A DNA stretch of 40,089 nt from Zygophlyctis sp. KS116 (lineage: Eukaryota > Chytridiomycota), in NCBI GenBank assembly GCA_054661495.1, contig BAAFSQ010000075.1, positions 1 to 40,089 on the forward strand, in the 5' to 3' direction. Under the pieces are notes generated by a model that was given only the letters and a program-made list of their open reading frames with translations, was not told where the DNA came from and made no database searches. The translations under genes and the position numbers were made by a program. Within the stretch, counting starts at the first letter, position 1, and every line of letters starts with the position of its first letter. This document shows positions 10,772 to 22,062 of this stretch, piece after piece.

Positions 10772-11904
10772 TCATTCTTCGTCGCAGTGATTGCAAGCGT
10801 TCAAAATTGCTTGAATCTCTCTTGATTCTTCCGATGAAGATATGTTCAGTAACCCTGCCAACTGTTTTTGACTTAGAAACAATGTCCTCATTTTTACTAT
10901 ATTAGAATCCTCCATTTTTTCTAAATGCATCCAAACACCAAGAATGATTAAACTTGGAGGTATTCCAATGCATAAATAGTCTAAAAATTAAAAAATATTT
11001 AATGAAATACCCTGTATGATAAAATCAAAGTATTTGTTAAATTTATACATGATATCCCGTCTAAGCAGAGTTGAGGGTGAATTGATCTTGAACAAATTAT
11101 GTTCTGGCTTAATTTCAGCGTCAAAAATATCAGGAGTTCCAAGTGAATTGAAGATTTCATGCAACAAAGTCTAAAATGTTTAAAAAAACAGAATACATGA
11201 GGAGTAACGATATTAAAATCCCAATCAAGCGCCGCAATAGCCTTTCTCTCCATTCTTTTTAAATCCTTAATATTATGATCATCTATTGAAACATTTGCCA
11301 TCTCGGTACATGTAGGCTCCAAAATTTCTTCATACACTTTAGCCGAAATGAAAACACAAGTAAGTGCCAACAAATTGAATTGTTTTCTCTGAGTCACTTT
11401 GACTTTTGACAAGTATATATCCAAGTATGCTACAGCAATATAGAAAGTTTCATCTAAAAATAGAAAATCCAGACAAATGCCCTTCATAAAAAACACCAAT
11501 TCTATGATCAGCATTAAATTATAAATACCACTTCTTCTAGACTTTTTGAAATGCCCATTCTGCCTAGTCTGCATATAATCGGGATTGGCAAGTATCCTAC
11601 ATTCCTTATCAATTAAATGCTGAAGAGCCTTTGACGGGCGCCTAGATACATTTCCCAATCTACTTATCGGACCTCCTCTAAGACCAAAAACAGCAGGCGA
11701 AAGAACACTATTATCCAGATCAATGATTTCATGCTGCTTCTCTATTGTGGTTTTGGAAGATACCGGAGTGAGATAACCAAAGTTTGGAGACTCAAACAGC
11801 TTCTGGATGGACTGGGGAAGAGATTCAGTGACATGATTCCAGACGCTAGACCATGATTGGTCAATCTTTTGTCGCTTACTATCATTAGAGTGTGGACTTA
11901 ACAT
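10772..11904 (-). CDS. Divergent cyclin with two cyclin-fold domains
   Basis: This is a mitotic or G1-type cyclin, the regulatory partner of a CDK. The first in-frame ATG is at 11904 (MLSPHSNDSKRQK). Two introns (26 and 30 nt) give 358 residues. After a disordered leader of about 100 residues comes the cyclin box: FLDETFYIAVAYLDIYLSK, FNLLALTCVFISAKVYEE, and RMERKAIAALDWDFNIVTPHTLL. The second cyclin fold contains YLCIGIPPSLIILGVWM. The usual MRSILVDWL helix is replaced by RRSGIYNLMLIIEL. No clear destruction box is seen in the leader, so the class (A, B, D or E) is left open. It lies 55 bases downstream of the Cdc25 stop on the same strand. Confidence 0.78.
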
Positions 11905-11959
11905 TGGAAATATTTCAGCCCTAACGGACTCTACAATGTACAAGTTCCGATTAAATTAT

Positions 11960-13286
11960 CTATTCCCTACTTAAAAATCCTTCAGAGAAACATTTTCTAA
12001 AAGATCTCTTGCCGACATTCTTGAGTTCGTCCTTATATTCTATAGAGTTCATCGCGATATATCCTTGTGGATCGCAGCGGTCCGGGTATTTGGTATAAAA
12101 GTTTCTATAACCACCTTGAAGTACATACATTTCTGGATAGAATAATGATGGGTATTCATTAAGTTGACGATCAGTTGATCTAAAGTGAAGAGCCCTGATT
12201 TTAAGTCAAGTGTTTAAAAGAATTACATTCTAGGAGCCCTCTGTAATGAATATTCACAATGAAAAATAACAACTCTCTTTGGAGTTTTGGTAGGATTTGA
12301 GAAAAATCTTTCTTCTAATGTTTTCGGACATGATACATTTTCAGCCCCAACTATGTGACCTCCGGCAAATTCAAAAGAATATCGGCAATCAACAATAGTA
12401 AAAGAATCTATGGTTTCAGAATAATCTCCATCTAAAAGAGATATTAACTTTTCATGAAAAATTCTTAATTACAGTTTCGGGAGCAATTTGTTTCAAGTGA
12501 TTCTGACATTGTACAAATGGTAAAAGAGATTCAACTTCCTGAAAGAAAGAACAGTCTGGAGCTGATACAGTTTTTACGCATTTCAATGCTTTAGATGTAT
12601 CAGTTCCAAAATTTTGACAATGATTATTATTCGCAGCTTTCTATGCATAAAAAATATTCATTAATGTACAGGGACTTTGGAAGATCTAGCATTCCAATGA
12701 CTTACGCCAGAATTTGATTTTAGCATTGTACGTGTAATTTCTTTTCTGTTAAATGGAGGAACTGGCGGTCTATTTCCTTTAAATAAAACAGAACAGTCGC
12801 TATTATTGTTAATAAATTAGGTATACTTTTCAAATAAAGTGGAATCTTTGTCCGATTGAAACTTTTTAAACAAGTGCATTTCTTGATTGTTTGAGTTCGG
12901 GCCTTGCAGTCTACCATAAGCAGTTTGAGTCCTTGAAAATTGTCTCTTTGCCGGCAATGCAAAAGATCCAACTGGAGACTTAAATAAGTCATCACTTAAT
13001 TCATTTTTAGCATGTGCCAGATCTTGAAGTAAGCACCTACGTGGTGTTTTGAGTCTTTGAGTTAAACCAACTAGTAATACCCTTGGTTTTGAATGCTAAA
13101 GTTTACATCCATATCCAATGCTAGAACTGACAGTGGGGATTTCATGGCAAATATTCCTGTAAGATCCATTCCTTCTGCGCCTTGCTTTGGAGACCGTGGA
13201 AATCCAGAAACATCAGAATTATCTAAACCATTTGAAGTAAAATCTATATTGAATGTTTGTAAGGTCATAGTATTCATATTATCCAT
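11960..13286 (-). CDS. CDC25: Cdc25-type dual-specificity phosphatase (M-phase inducer)
   Basis: Cdc25 removes inhibitory phosphates from the CDK glycine loop. Six exons (introns of 26, 27, 29, 25 and 32 nt) give 395 residues from ATG 13286. The C-terminal rhodanese-like domain has IVDCRYSFEFAGGHIVGAENV, the catalytic loop HCEYSLQRAPR (HCX5R, with the invariant Cys and Arg), then DRQLNEYPSLFYPEMYVLQGGY and CDPQGYIAM. The N-terminal half is disordered, with SP and TP sites (FPRSPKQ, MKSPLS, LKTPRR, FKSPVG) suited to CDK control and a short LQDLAHAK helix. The intron just after the active-site loop must be removed to read on. Confidence 0.93.
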
Positions 13287-14050
13287 ATTTTAAAAGTTAT
13301 TATCGTTCCTATGGTATAAATAATGCAAAGCGCTAAAGAAAACTCAAGATCTCAAAGAGAATTAAATATAACAAACCGTTAGCGATAGCATACCTATTAA
13401 AAGTATTAAAATTAGTATGTGACACGCTATATTAATTAGTTGTAAAGGATACGTCACTACTATAACCCCGAATGATCAAATGGAACTACCATATATGACT
13501 GGATGGAAACAATTTATAGAGATTTATTATAAATTAAAAGTAGTAGAGATTATTCATTGAGCGCTGCAAAACTGCTAAATTTCCAGGATAATTGTTGTGT
13601 TTTAGATAACTTTCACGATTGATTTTGGCCTCTAAAAATGAATTTGATCTCTTAATTTAGGTAGTGTAGTCCATTTTTCCAGGTCAACCCACATGGATAT
13701 TGAACGTCCGAATTTTGCACTAACCAGCCCAAATCGGTGGCACCAACGACTACAACGAAGAGTAATTATGGGGAACCGAAAAACTGCTAGTTATCTTAAT
13801 CAATCCATTCATGATCGATTCTAAAAAAAGTATGCTATTGGCTTCCCCTTTAAGGATTTAATTGAGTTTTTCCATCGAAATTTTCAGCTTTTTGTAGGTA
13901 TATTTATTCACATCATAGAATTCAATAAATTTTATTTTATGGTATATCTTTGCTAGATATATGCTATTATGACCTCACGGGCCACGATTGCTCCGATCGC
14001 GTTGATTTAAACGGAAACATTGCGATCGTTAATATAATATAGTAAATAGT
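13287..14050. other. Largest spacer, between divergent CDC25 and jouberin
   Basis: This 764-bp gap is far longer than its neighbours. It must hold two promoters. It contains a 44-codon ORF at 13693-13824, palindromic GATCGC/GCGATC words near 13990-14030, and no tRNA or clear RNA gene. Upstream jouberin exons or a small multi-exon gene could be hidden here. Confidence 0.55.
13693..13824 (+). CDS. Small ORF, possible short gene or exon (43 aa)
   Basis: An ATG-initiated frame encodes 43 residues, basic and aromatic, including RPNFALTSPNRWHQRLQRR and GNRKTASYLNQSIHDRF, ending in TAA. The composition is more protein-like than the surrounding AT-rich spacer. The frame stays open for about 15 codons upstream of the ATG, and a TTTAG that could be a splice acceptor lies in that stretch. 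I do not recognise the family. It may be a complete micro-gene, an exon of a spliced gene, or chance. Confidence 0.25.
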   Translation: MDIERPNFALTSPNRWHQRLQRRVIMGNRKTASYLNQSIHDRF

Positions 14051-16968
14051 ATGAGTAAAAGCCAAAACAAGCAGGTATCAAGCACTCAAATTCAGCAAAA
14101 AAGTCGATCGCAGTCTATTCCAAAGCCTCCATGCATTCCTCCCCCGCCAATTCCAACGTCTGAAAGCAATAATAATGAGATTTATGGGTTTAAAAAAGAA
14201 GGCGAAAGGCTACGTACTGCTAGTGAAAGTAAAATATCTACTATAGCTGCTAAAAGCAATCAAGATGAAGATAATACATTATACAAGCGTAAAAAGACTC
14301 CTCGTTCAGTCTCTTTCTCGAGATCAAAAAATCCAAGACGTAGAACATCTACAGGGAAAAGTATATTGAAAAAATCTACAGCTGAAAGTCAAGATCTAGT
14401 TTCAAAAGAATCAATCGACGGTATTTTTTACAAAACTTATTTAAGATTCCGGACATTCAACTAAAATTAAGAATATGAAGTCATCAAAAAAAGAAAATCC
14501 TACTAGAGTCAAATCTACTGAATCTGTACAAAAAGATGAAAATAGAGGGCGATCGTCATCAGCACGAAGAAGTTCGGGCAGATTAACCAAGATCCCTGTA
14601 GTCCTTCCAGATCCAGTTGTATCCACGGCTCAAGAAACTTCAGAAAAGAATCCTATAATAACAGATTTGGTCGTGGAAACTATTCAGAATCCATCCATAT
14701 TTTCTCATTTAGGAAAAAATGAGTCTGATTTTGTTGATCAAATACTAAAGATACATATTCATGGCGCTGATGAGCTTATAACTGATGTTAATATAAGAAA
14801 TCCATTGGTTCGAGTCAGCTTGATAGGTAAGCAAACCAAAGATAATCATATAGATATAAACACAGGAAAGTATGTTACAAAGAGTAAAATGGAGCGTAAA
14901 GTTACTTCTGCAATTGAATCAGACTATTTAAATGTCATCCTTCCAACTTTAACCCAAGTAAATAGATATAGCTCATCTCTAGATATATTCATTCAGTACA
15001 GTTCAATCGAATGAGCCAAAATGGGAAGAGGAGCTTATTTACAATGAAGATTATTTGCATATTCTTCAGCCAAATATCATTATTGGATTTGAGATTTTAA
15101 ATTTGATTAAAAGCAAGCGATCGCTATCAAAGTATTTATAGTAAAATAACTTCAAGGGAAACCGATGGTTGGAATAAAATAGCGTGGGGATTCATTAAAG
15201 TCATTGGACAAAATGGAAAAGTTAATACGGAGCAAAAGGTTGAATGCTCATATTTTTGATTTTTTAGGCTCGCTTGCAGTTATTTAAATATCCATTGACT
15301 TTACCTTGGACTAAGAAACTTAGTGGAGTATCAGATCTTTTTTTCGCTTACAAGTCAGCTCGGGTAAAGTACCCCTCCACTTTGTACGTGACTGTAAGTG
15401 GAGCTCCAAAAATGGATTTTGTACAAGTTAAAAATCGCCCCAGATATCCTACAGAAATAGAAACGGGCCGAATGACTTTGACTCAGGTGCGTTTTTATAT
15501 CGGATAACATAATTAGATGGTTAAATCTCAAGTGAATAGAAAAACGGGTATTTCGAGAAGTTTGTTAAATATTAATTCAACGGTAATATTTTAAAAGCTG
15601 ATGATCAGCAGGAAAGTTGGAGATATAAAAAAGGCCATCCCTTTAAGCTTCCAAATAAGATAATTTATGGAATTGACTGTGGACTGCGGTATGATATGTT
15701 GCTTCATATATAGAGGTGCTTTTTCTTGCTCCTTTTCTCATAATGGACTGTATTTGGCCATAGCGTGCGTGGGCTCTAATACATATCCAATCAAAGTGTA
15801 CGACATGATCGGCGGTGAAAGGGTAGCTACACTAGAAGGTCACCAAGATTTAGTTTATAAACTAACCTGGTCCTCAGACGATACGTAATTCTGCCCATGA
15901 TTTTTGATATCTAGAGAACTCTTGTCCGCATCATCAGATTCAACAGTTCGTGTATGGAATTTTGATGAAAGCGGGTCTGTATATAATGTCGGTAATATTT
16001 CGCATGCGTCATTTGTATATAATGTTGTTTATCATCCGTTATTTTGCAACGATAAAAAGTACTTTCCTTTTTTTGAATAATATATAGAGTGATTGTGACT
16101 GCTGGATATGATGGATTGATTCGGGTCTGGGAATACAATTTTGAATCCAAGATCGCCCCAGTATGCATTAACACCGCTTTAGGCCATAAGAATTATATCA
16201 ATTCCTTACTCTTTGATGAAGATGGTTTGAAATTATATTCTGCCGATTCTGCCGGTTTTATCAAAGTTTGGGATTCTAGTCTAAATGAAGATCAAAAGCC
16301 AATTTTCAAATGCATAACAACCGTGGACATTTTCTATGTAACCAACATGCATAAGCGCTTATATATAGGGAATCCCGATTTGTCATTTATCGATTCATTC
16401 TGCCTCTAGAAAAATTCTGGTACAAACTACATCAAACACTTTACATATTCTTGATTCTAGAATTCTCAAAGTTTTAACTCACATCGATCCTCTCCCAAAA
16501 CCATTCTTAAAAAAGAATTTTGTCACTCCCATCCTTCCGCCTTTACCAAATCCGATGCATAATTTATTTAGAAGATCCCAATTCTCTCCTTGTGGAACTT
16601 ATATTCTCTCTGGAACGACCATTTATGAGGCGGATTCTGGAAAAAGAGCCGGCATGTATAGCTCATATGGTCCCGTAACTGATGTCGCCTGGCATCCAAA
16701 TGATTTCATGTGCTGTTTGGTCGAGTATGGCAGCTGTCGGACAAATGTTTATACTTACGACTCATCTTGCAAGAACTTAACGGTAAAATATTTTATTTAA
16801 ACGTTGAAGTGTCCCAAGGCAGAAATCATAAATATGAAAGTAACAGCAACCAAGTCTCATCACGATTCTATTGCATCGCCCCTAAGGAATTCAGTATCGG
16901 ACACTTTGAGAAACGCTTTGACGCAGTTAAAGCTTGGAGAAGATTTATTTAGTAATTTAAGCGACTAA
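14051..16968 (+). CDS. AHI1: Jouberin (AHI1), ciliary transition-zone WD40 protein
   Basis: Jouberin acts at the ciliary base and transition zone. Twelve exons with eleven introns of 25-31 nt sum to an open frame of 870 residues. Residues 1-220 are basic and disordered, with a proline run (PPCIPPPPIP) near 27. Residues 226-456 match the conserved pre-WD40 region: LKIHIHGADELI, EPKWEEELIYNEDY, GWNKIAWGFIKV and YPSTLYVTV. WD40 repeats follow from about 506 (FSCSFSHNGLYLAIACV, LTWSSDDT, SASSDSTVRVWNF, VTAGYDGLIRVWEY, SADSAGFIKVWDS). The section GIPICHLSIH and FSPCGTYILSG fits jouberin specifically. Only about 50 residues follow the propeller, so the C-terminal SH3 domain of animal jouberin is absent. 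It is transcribed away from CDC25. Confidence 0.88.
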
Positions 16969-17060
16969 TAATATTTAGGCGGGCCAAAGATTGGGCGATT
17001 AGAAGGAGTACCAGCCAAGACAGTAGGGATTTAAATTAAGAAAGTATGTGATCAAAATAT

Positions 17061-18427
17061 TTATTCTTCAACTTGTAAAGTCAATAGCCCCACTTCGTCA
17101 GCACTCTTAACAATTCTTTCCGCATCATCCTTGGACAAAGTCGCTAAATATTCGTTTATTTTGTCTACATCTTGCAATAAAATGGCTTCTATTTATTTTA
17201 TAATCTAAATGTAATACCTTGAAAGTCACGATCAAAGCCTGCAAAAACCTCTGCACGCTTCTCACCTTCTCCATCCGGTCCTACTGGGAGAGCAAAAGAT
17301 CCATCAGGCTGCTTAGCAGCTTCGACTCTTGCCAATGCTTCTAATTGCTCCCGCCGCTCTTCCTCTTGAGTCTGAGCATGAATTTCCTTTACTCTATTCT
17401 GAATGCGAGCAAAAGTATCTGCGCAATCCTTTCTAAACATATCCATTGCTGCTCTGGAAGAAGTTTCCATCCTTTTCATTATAAAATTCAAATACCTTTT
17501 AAAAAACATACTTATACCATCTTTTCCCAATAATCCACAATATTGAAGGATCAATGACTGATGAACACAATTTTTGGCTTCTTTTGACTTACCAGCCATT
17601 TCCAGTCTAAAAGCCTCTGCCAAAATTTCATCTGAATATTTCTGACATGCTAATTCAGGATTACAACTCAAAGCCTTGAAAGATGATTCGATACTAGTCA
17701 AATGAGCAAACTTTTCAGCAGGCGGATAAGTAATATAATCTTCTTCTCCTTGTTCATCCATTGATTCAGAATTTGCAGTTTTTGAAGGATCGTGTATAGT
17801 TTCAACAACCATTTCCTTTTTAGAACTTGATTCAGCAGCAGCAGCCACCGCAACAGGAACAGACTCTACTTTTTTCTGAGCAATAGACTAAATTTAGCAT
17901 TTTTTTAAAATTACTGATTTATCAAACCCAGTTTTCATTGTTTCAGAGGTAATTTTTTTAGATATTTCTACCTGTTCCTTTTCTAATTCTATAGAAACCT
18001 CTTTTTGACGATTTTCCAGTTTTAAAATCCAATCTTGAACATTTTTAGTTTCAACAATTTCTGCCATCATTTTATCTAAATCTATCCTTTGCTTTAAAAA
18101 TGGATCTGGCAGAGGATAATCCCAAGCAGGATTTCTATCAGTCATAACCATTTCATAAACTTTTTTCTCAAAATCCTTATTCCAGTCTCGAACTAGCATC
18201 TGTAATTCATTTAAATCGTCAATACTTTTGAGCTGTGAGACTATTTTTAGAGAGAGATCATTTTCCATTTTTAGCGCTGAAACTTTATCTTGGCGGTCCT
18301 TTCTTTTCGCATGAATCTGACTCTGCTTCCATCTGATCATTGACTTTTTATCTACGTTTGGATGGCACTCAAAATCCTCATCGTCTGATAGTTCAATTGC
18401 ATCCCATTTGGAGTAATCCACTGGCAT
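17061..18427 (-). CDS. CDC37: Hsp90 co-chaperone Cdc37
   Basis: Cdc37 delivers protein kinases to Hsp90. The start at ATG 18427 gives MPVDYSKWDAIELSDDED, with the signature N-terminus and the CK2-site serine in SDDED, then HPNVDKKSMIRWKQ. The middle is coiled coil. Two introns (27 and 29 nt) are removed to give 436 residues. The Hsp90-binding domain has PPAEKFAHLTSIE, EILAEAFRLEMAGKSKEAKNCVHQSLILQYC and FFKRY. The C-terminal domain ends in EAILLQDVDKINEYLATL and ADEVGLLTLQ. An alanine run (VAVAAAAES) lies at the first splice junction. The gene is convergent with jouberin and divergent from ORC5. Confidence 0.95.
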
Positions 18428-18676
18428 TTGGCAACTCGACCACAAACACACAATTGTCAAGGATCCTAAATCTAAGCTAGAAGGCATGTCCGAACCATTA
18501 TTGTACTGTTTTTGTATCATGTATGCATGTATCTAATCTTACTTGAAACTACCGCATGCATATGCATCATGAAATCAATAGATCAATAGATCAATAGATA
18601 AAGAGGGATTAAAACAAAATTATGAATTCTAGAGCAAAAAATTAAAAATTAAATCCGCTGTAAATTTAAAAAAGAT
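18428..18676. promoter_or_regulatory. Divergent promoter region CDC37/ORC5 with short repeats
   Basis: This 249-bp spacer separates two divergent start codons. It contains a 12-bp palindrome ATGCATATGCAT at 18556-18567 and three perfect copies of ATCAATAG at 18574-18597. Neither is a site I can assign to a known factor. The region upstream of ORC5 is strongly A-rich. Confidence 0.5.
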
Positions 18677-19849
18677 ATGCGCTTACAACAATTGTCTTAT
18701 CTAAAATCTCTCAAAGAGTTTCCTCCAAATGTTTTATTCATTACCGGTCCTTCTTCATCCGGTAAAAGTACAACTGTAAGAGAATGGTCCGAATCTCTAG
18801 TAACAAAATCGTTTTCTAATTTAAAATCCAAGTATTCTCAACAACTTTTATTTGAAGATATTCTAAATCAGATTTCAAATACTAAAAGTAATCATGAAAA
18901 TGGATTTAAAGTCTATTCTCGCTGTGAATCCAAACAAGAATTTATTCTTGAGCTACAATCACTAAATCTAGACAATTATTTTATAATATTGGATTCTGTA
19001 GAGAAATTAGATTCAAGTCTATTCAATTTTTTTACAAAATTACCAGAAATTATTAAAGGGACTGTAGTATTGATTTCAAAGGTTTCTTGGACTGATTTAA
19101 TATCTCTTGGAAATTCTCTAGTCAATCCTCTAATTTTAGAATTTCCTGCTTATACTAGAGATGAGATTTTAGATATTTTATCTCTAGATTGTCCAATGGA
19201 TGAACAAGTGGAATTTTATCGTACTTTTGTGAAAATAGTCTATGAAACAGTCTATAGACCAACTAAAAATTTGGATGAAATTAGGACTTTGTCTCTTGTA
19301 TTATTTCCAAAATTCATAGAACCAATTCAACAAGGAAAAGCTAAAAAGGAAGAAATTTCTAAATTAGTCTCTAATGTTTCAAGTTATCTAAAAGAAATTG
19401 GGTCTAGTCTTATACTGGGAACTTTTACGTCTACAAATTCTTTAGAACTGCCATACTATACCAAATTCTTACTAATTTCAAGTTTTTTAGCCTCTTTTAA
19501 TCCTCCAAGATTGGATGTACGGTTTTTCTCAAAAGAAAAAGAAGCAAGAGGGATTTTAAAGAGAAAGAAATCTACTAAAATACGTCAACAGTTGCTTGGA
19601 CCTAGAATATTTCCTTTTAGTAGAATGTTGGCGATTTTCTATTCTATAATTGATGAACCTTTACAAGATTCAATCATTATTAATCAGCAAGTGACTACTC
19701 TAGTCAATTTAAAATTACTCTCTAGAATTTCATCTCAGGACAAATTAGATGGACTGAAATTCAAGTGTAATTCCCCTTTTGAAATTGTCAATGCAGTAGC
19801 AAGTTCTGTTAAAATGGATCTAGTAAAGTACTTGAATGAGTGGATCTAA
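18677..19849 (+). CDS. ORC5: Origin recognition complex subunit 5
   Basis: ORC5 is an AAA+ subunit of the complex that marks replication origins. This uninterrupted 390-residue protein starts at ATG 18677, without an intron. It has the Walker A motif TGPSSSGKST near residue 25, a Walker B-like FIILDSVEKLD near 105, and then VLISKVSW. C-terminal ORC5 blocks are LPYYTKFLLISSFLASFNPPRLDVRFF, LLGPRIFPFSRMLAIFYSI, VTTLVNLKLLSR and KFKCNSPFEIVNAVASSV. Length and order match human ORC5 (about 435) closely. It is one of the few long genes here that need no splicing. Its stop lies 7 bases from the stop of the convergent Atp18-like gene. Confidence 0.96.
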   Translation: MRLQQLSYLKSLKEFPPNVLFITGPSSSGKSTTVREWSESLVTKSFSNLKSKYSQQLLFEDILNQISNTKSNHENGFKVYSRCESKQEFILELQSLNLDNYFIILDSVEKLDSSLFNFFTKLPEIIKGTVVLISKVSWTDLISLGNSLVNPLILEFPAYTRDEILDILSLDCPMDEQVEFYRTFVKIVYETVYRPTKNLDEIRTLSLVLFPKFIEPIQQGKAKKEEISKLVSNVSSYLKEIGSSLILGTFTSTNSLELPYYTKFLLISSFLASFNPPRLDVRFFSKEKEARGILKRKKSTKIRQQLLGPRIFPFSRMLAIFYSIIDEPLQDSIIINQQVTTLVNLKLLSRISSQDKLDGLKFKCNSPFEIVNAVASSVKMDLVKYLNEWI

Positions 19850-19856
19850 AAACTTT

Positions 19857-20126
19857 TTATTTAGAGTGTTTAGCCAAATATTCCACAGCTTCATTTTTCA
19901 AGATTTGTTGTTCAGTCGCTAATTTGACATTTGAGACTATTTTATCCCATTTACCCTGAGGATCTAGAATTAATTAAATAAACTTACGATCCATCATTTT
20001 TGTATGAGCAAAGGAAAACAAGAACCAGATGGTAGAGCCTGAAATCATAAATGGAAAGTAGAGCTTGAGAAATGGTGCCGGATATACTCGTTGGCCTAAA
20101 AAGGTCTTGAAATGCGTCGCAGTCAT
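19857..20126 (-). CDS. ATP18: Small mitochondrial membrane protein, Atp18 (F-ATPase subunit j)-like
   Basis: Two exons joined by a 24-nt intron give 81 residues from ATG 20126. The N-terminal part, YPAPFLKLYFPFMISGSTIWFLFSFA, matches the FPTPILKVYWPFFVAG pattern of fungal ATP synthase subunit j: a short lead, a proline, LK.Y.PF, then one membrane helix. Subunit j sits in the Fo membrane part and affects dimer stability. The protein is about 20 residues longer than yeast Atp18, with a helical hydrophilic C-terminus (KLATEQQILKNEAVEYLAK). The call rests on this one motif and the size. Confidence 0.6.
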
Positions 20127-20202
20127 TCCTTGATTTCTTTTTTTTCAGTAAAAATTGGTCGCGTTTTCAAAGAAATTGTCAAAATCTCAAATTTATTCAA
20201 AC

Positions 20203-21964
20203 TTAGGACTTTGGTCCAGCAGCAAGAACATCAGCAGAGGCCTTGTCAGCATAATTCTTGAAATTCTCAATGAATAAGCCTGCCAGTTTGTTTAAAGTGG
20301 CACGGTAAGAAGCTTCGGTACCAGTCCAGGTTTTAGCAGGCTAGAAATAAAATTATAAAAAATTACATTTAAAATATCACTGGGAACTCCAGGACAAGTC
20401 TTGGGGATTTGAAGTCCAAACTTATCATAAGTCTCATACTCAACTTTAGCAAGTTCTCCAGAATGGATTGCATCAATTATAGCACGAGAATATTTCAGAG
20501 AAATACGTTTGCCTACTCCATAAGCTCCACCATTCCATCCAGTGTTAATAAGCCAGGCATCAGCAGCATGATGTTGCATCTTATCTGCCAACATGGTCGC
20601 ATATTTTACTGGATGCCAAACTAAGAAAGGTGCTCCAAAGCAAGTACTTTAAAGTTACTCAAACAATATCTTACGAAAAGGTGGCACTAGGCTCAGTGAC
20701 TCCTTCTTCAGTTCCAGCAACTTTAGCAGTATAACCAGAAATAAAGTGATACATAGCTTGTGAAGGAGTAAGCTTAGATACTGGAGGCAATACTCCAAAG
20801 GCATCACAAGTAAGCATGATGATGTTGGAAGGGTGCCCCCCAACACATGGGATCTTGGCATTTGGAATAAACTCGATAGGATAGGCACATCGAGTATTTT
20901 CAGTAAGAGAAGAATTGGAATAATCTACAATTCTGCTACTAGGATTATAGACTACATTCTCCACTACAGACCCAAATCTAATTGCATTGAAAATTTCTGG
21001 CTCTTTTTCTGCAGAAAGATCAATGCATTTTGCATAACATCCACCTTCAATGTTGAAAATCCCATTCTCAGACCAACAGTGTTCGTCATCACCAATCAAA
21101 TGTCTATGAGGGTCAGCAGATAATGTTGTTTTTCCAGTTCCAGAAAGACCAAAAAAGAGAGAAACACCATTTTCTCCTTCATTGGCTGAAGAATGAAGTG
21201 ATAAGACTCCAGTCTTTGGCATCAAATAGTGCATCACGGTAAAAATTCTAAGATTTAGCCACTTATATAATTACCCCTTTTTCATTTCCCCGGCATATTG
21301 AGTGCCCAAAATCACCATTTCTCTACGTTTAAAATTGAGAGATACAGATGTGGTAGAAGTCATTCCAGTAGTATATCTATTGGCTGGAAACTCACCAGCA
21401 TTGAAAATGGTAAAATCCGGTGTTCCAAACTTTTCTAATTCATCATTGGTTGGTCTAATAAGCATATTTCTCATAAAGAGTGCATGATATGCTCTAGCAC
21501 AGACAACACGAACTTTAATTCGATAATTGGGATCCCATCCAGCAAACCCATCAAAGACATACAATCTATCACGAGTATTCAAGTAGTCAATAGCTCTTTC
21601 TCTATTCACCATGAAAGAGTTTTCAGACATTTTAGTGTTTACAGGGCCCCACTGACCTTTTACAGAATGTCAAACTTACCCAAATATCTTCAACCGACGA
21701 AGCCTCTTCTACTATCCGTTTATCCTTTGGACTTCTTCCCTTTTTCGCACCAGAGTCAGTTGCTAATGCTCCAGAAGCAGTAATTGCAGTTCCTCGCTCA
21801 TAAGCAATAGCTTGCTCATACAATACAGGGACAGAAGCATTTCTCAAGATAGGTTTTGTATAATCAACTCGACATTCCTTGTGAAGAGCTTCATGGATTT
21901 CATCACTAGTATATTGACAGATGTTGACTTACTGGTGCTCTACTAGAGACGATGAAGACGACAT
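20203..21964 (-). CDS. PCK1: Phosphoenolpyruvate carboxykinase (ATP)
   Basis: This enzyme converts oxaloacetate and ATP to phosphoenolpyruvate, CO2 and ADP, the first committed step of gluconeogenesis. Six exons with introns at 21906-21932, 21652-21679, 21248-21274, 20647-20674 and 20341-20366 give 541 residues (yeast about 549). It is the ATP-type: the P-loop is [16 protein letters not shown], followed by [27 protein letters not shown] with metal and nucleotide residues. Others are [28 protein letters not shown] and [15 protein letters not shown]. The first exon encodes only [10 protein letters not shown] before the intron. All motifs are intact. The ATP-type occurs in fungi, plants and bacteria but not animals. 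Confidence 0.97.
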
Positions 21965-22062
21965 TTTTCAGTTTTATCAAAACGCGACACGCGTAAGCAT
22001 TTTATTGGACGCCGGTGCACAATTCAATTTATTCTTTTTACTATATCTAGACAACCTTGTTT

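Noticed and set aside
10772-13286. Cyclin and Cdc25 as one fused gene
   Set aside because: There is a clear TAG stop at 11960-11962, stops in the frame upstream of the cyclin ATG, and no splice that joins them.
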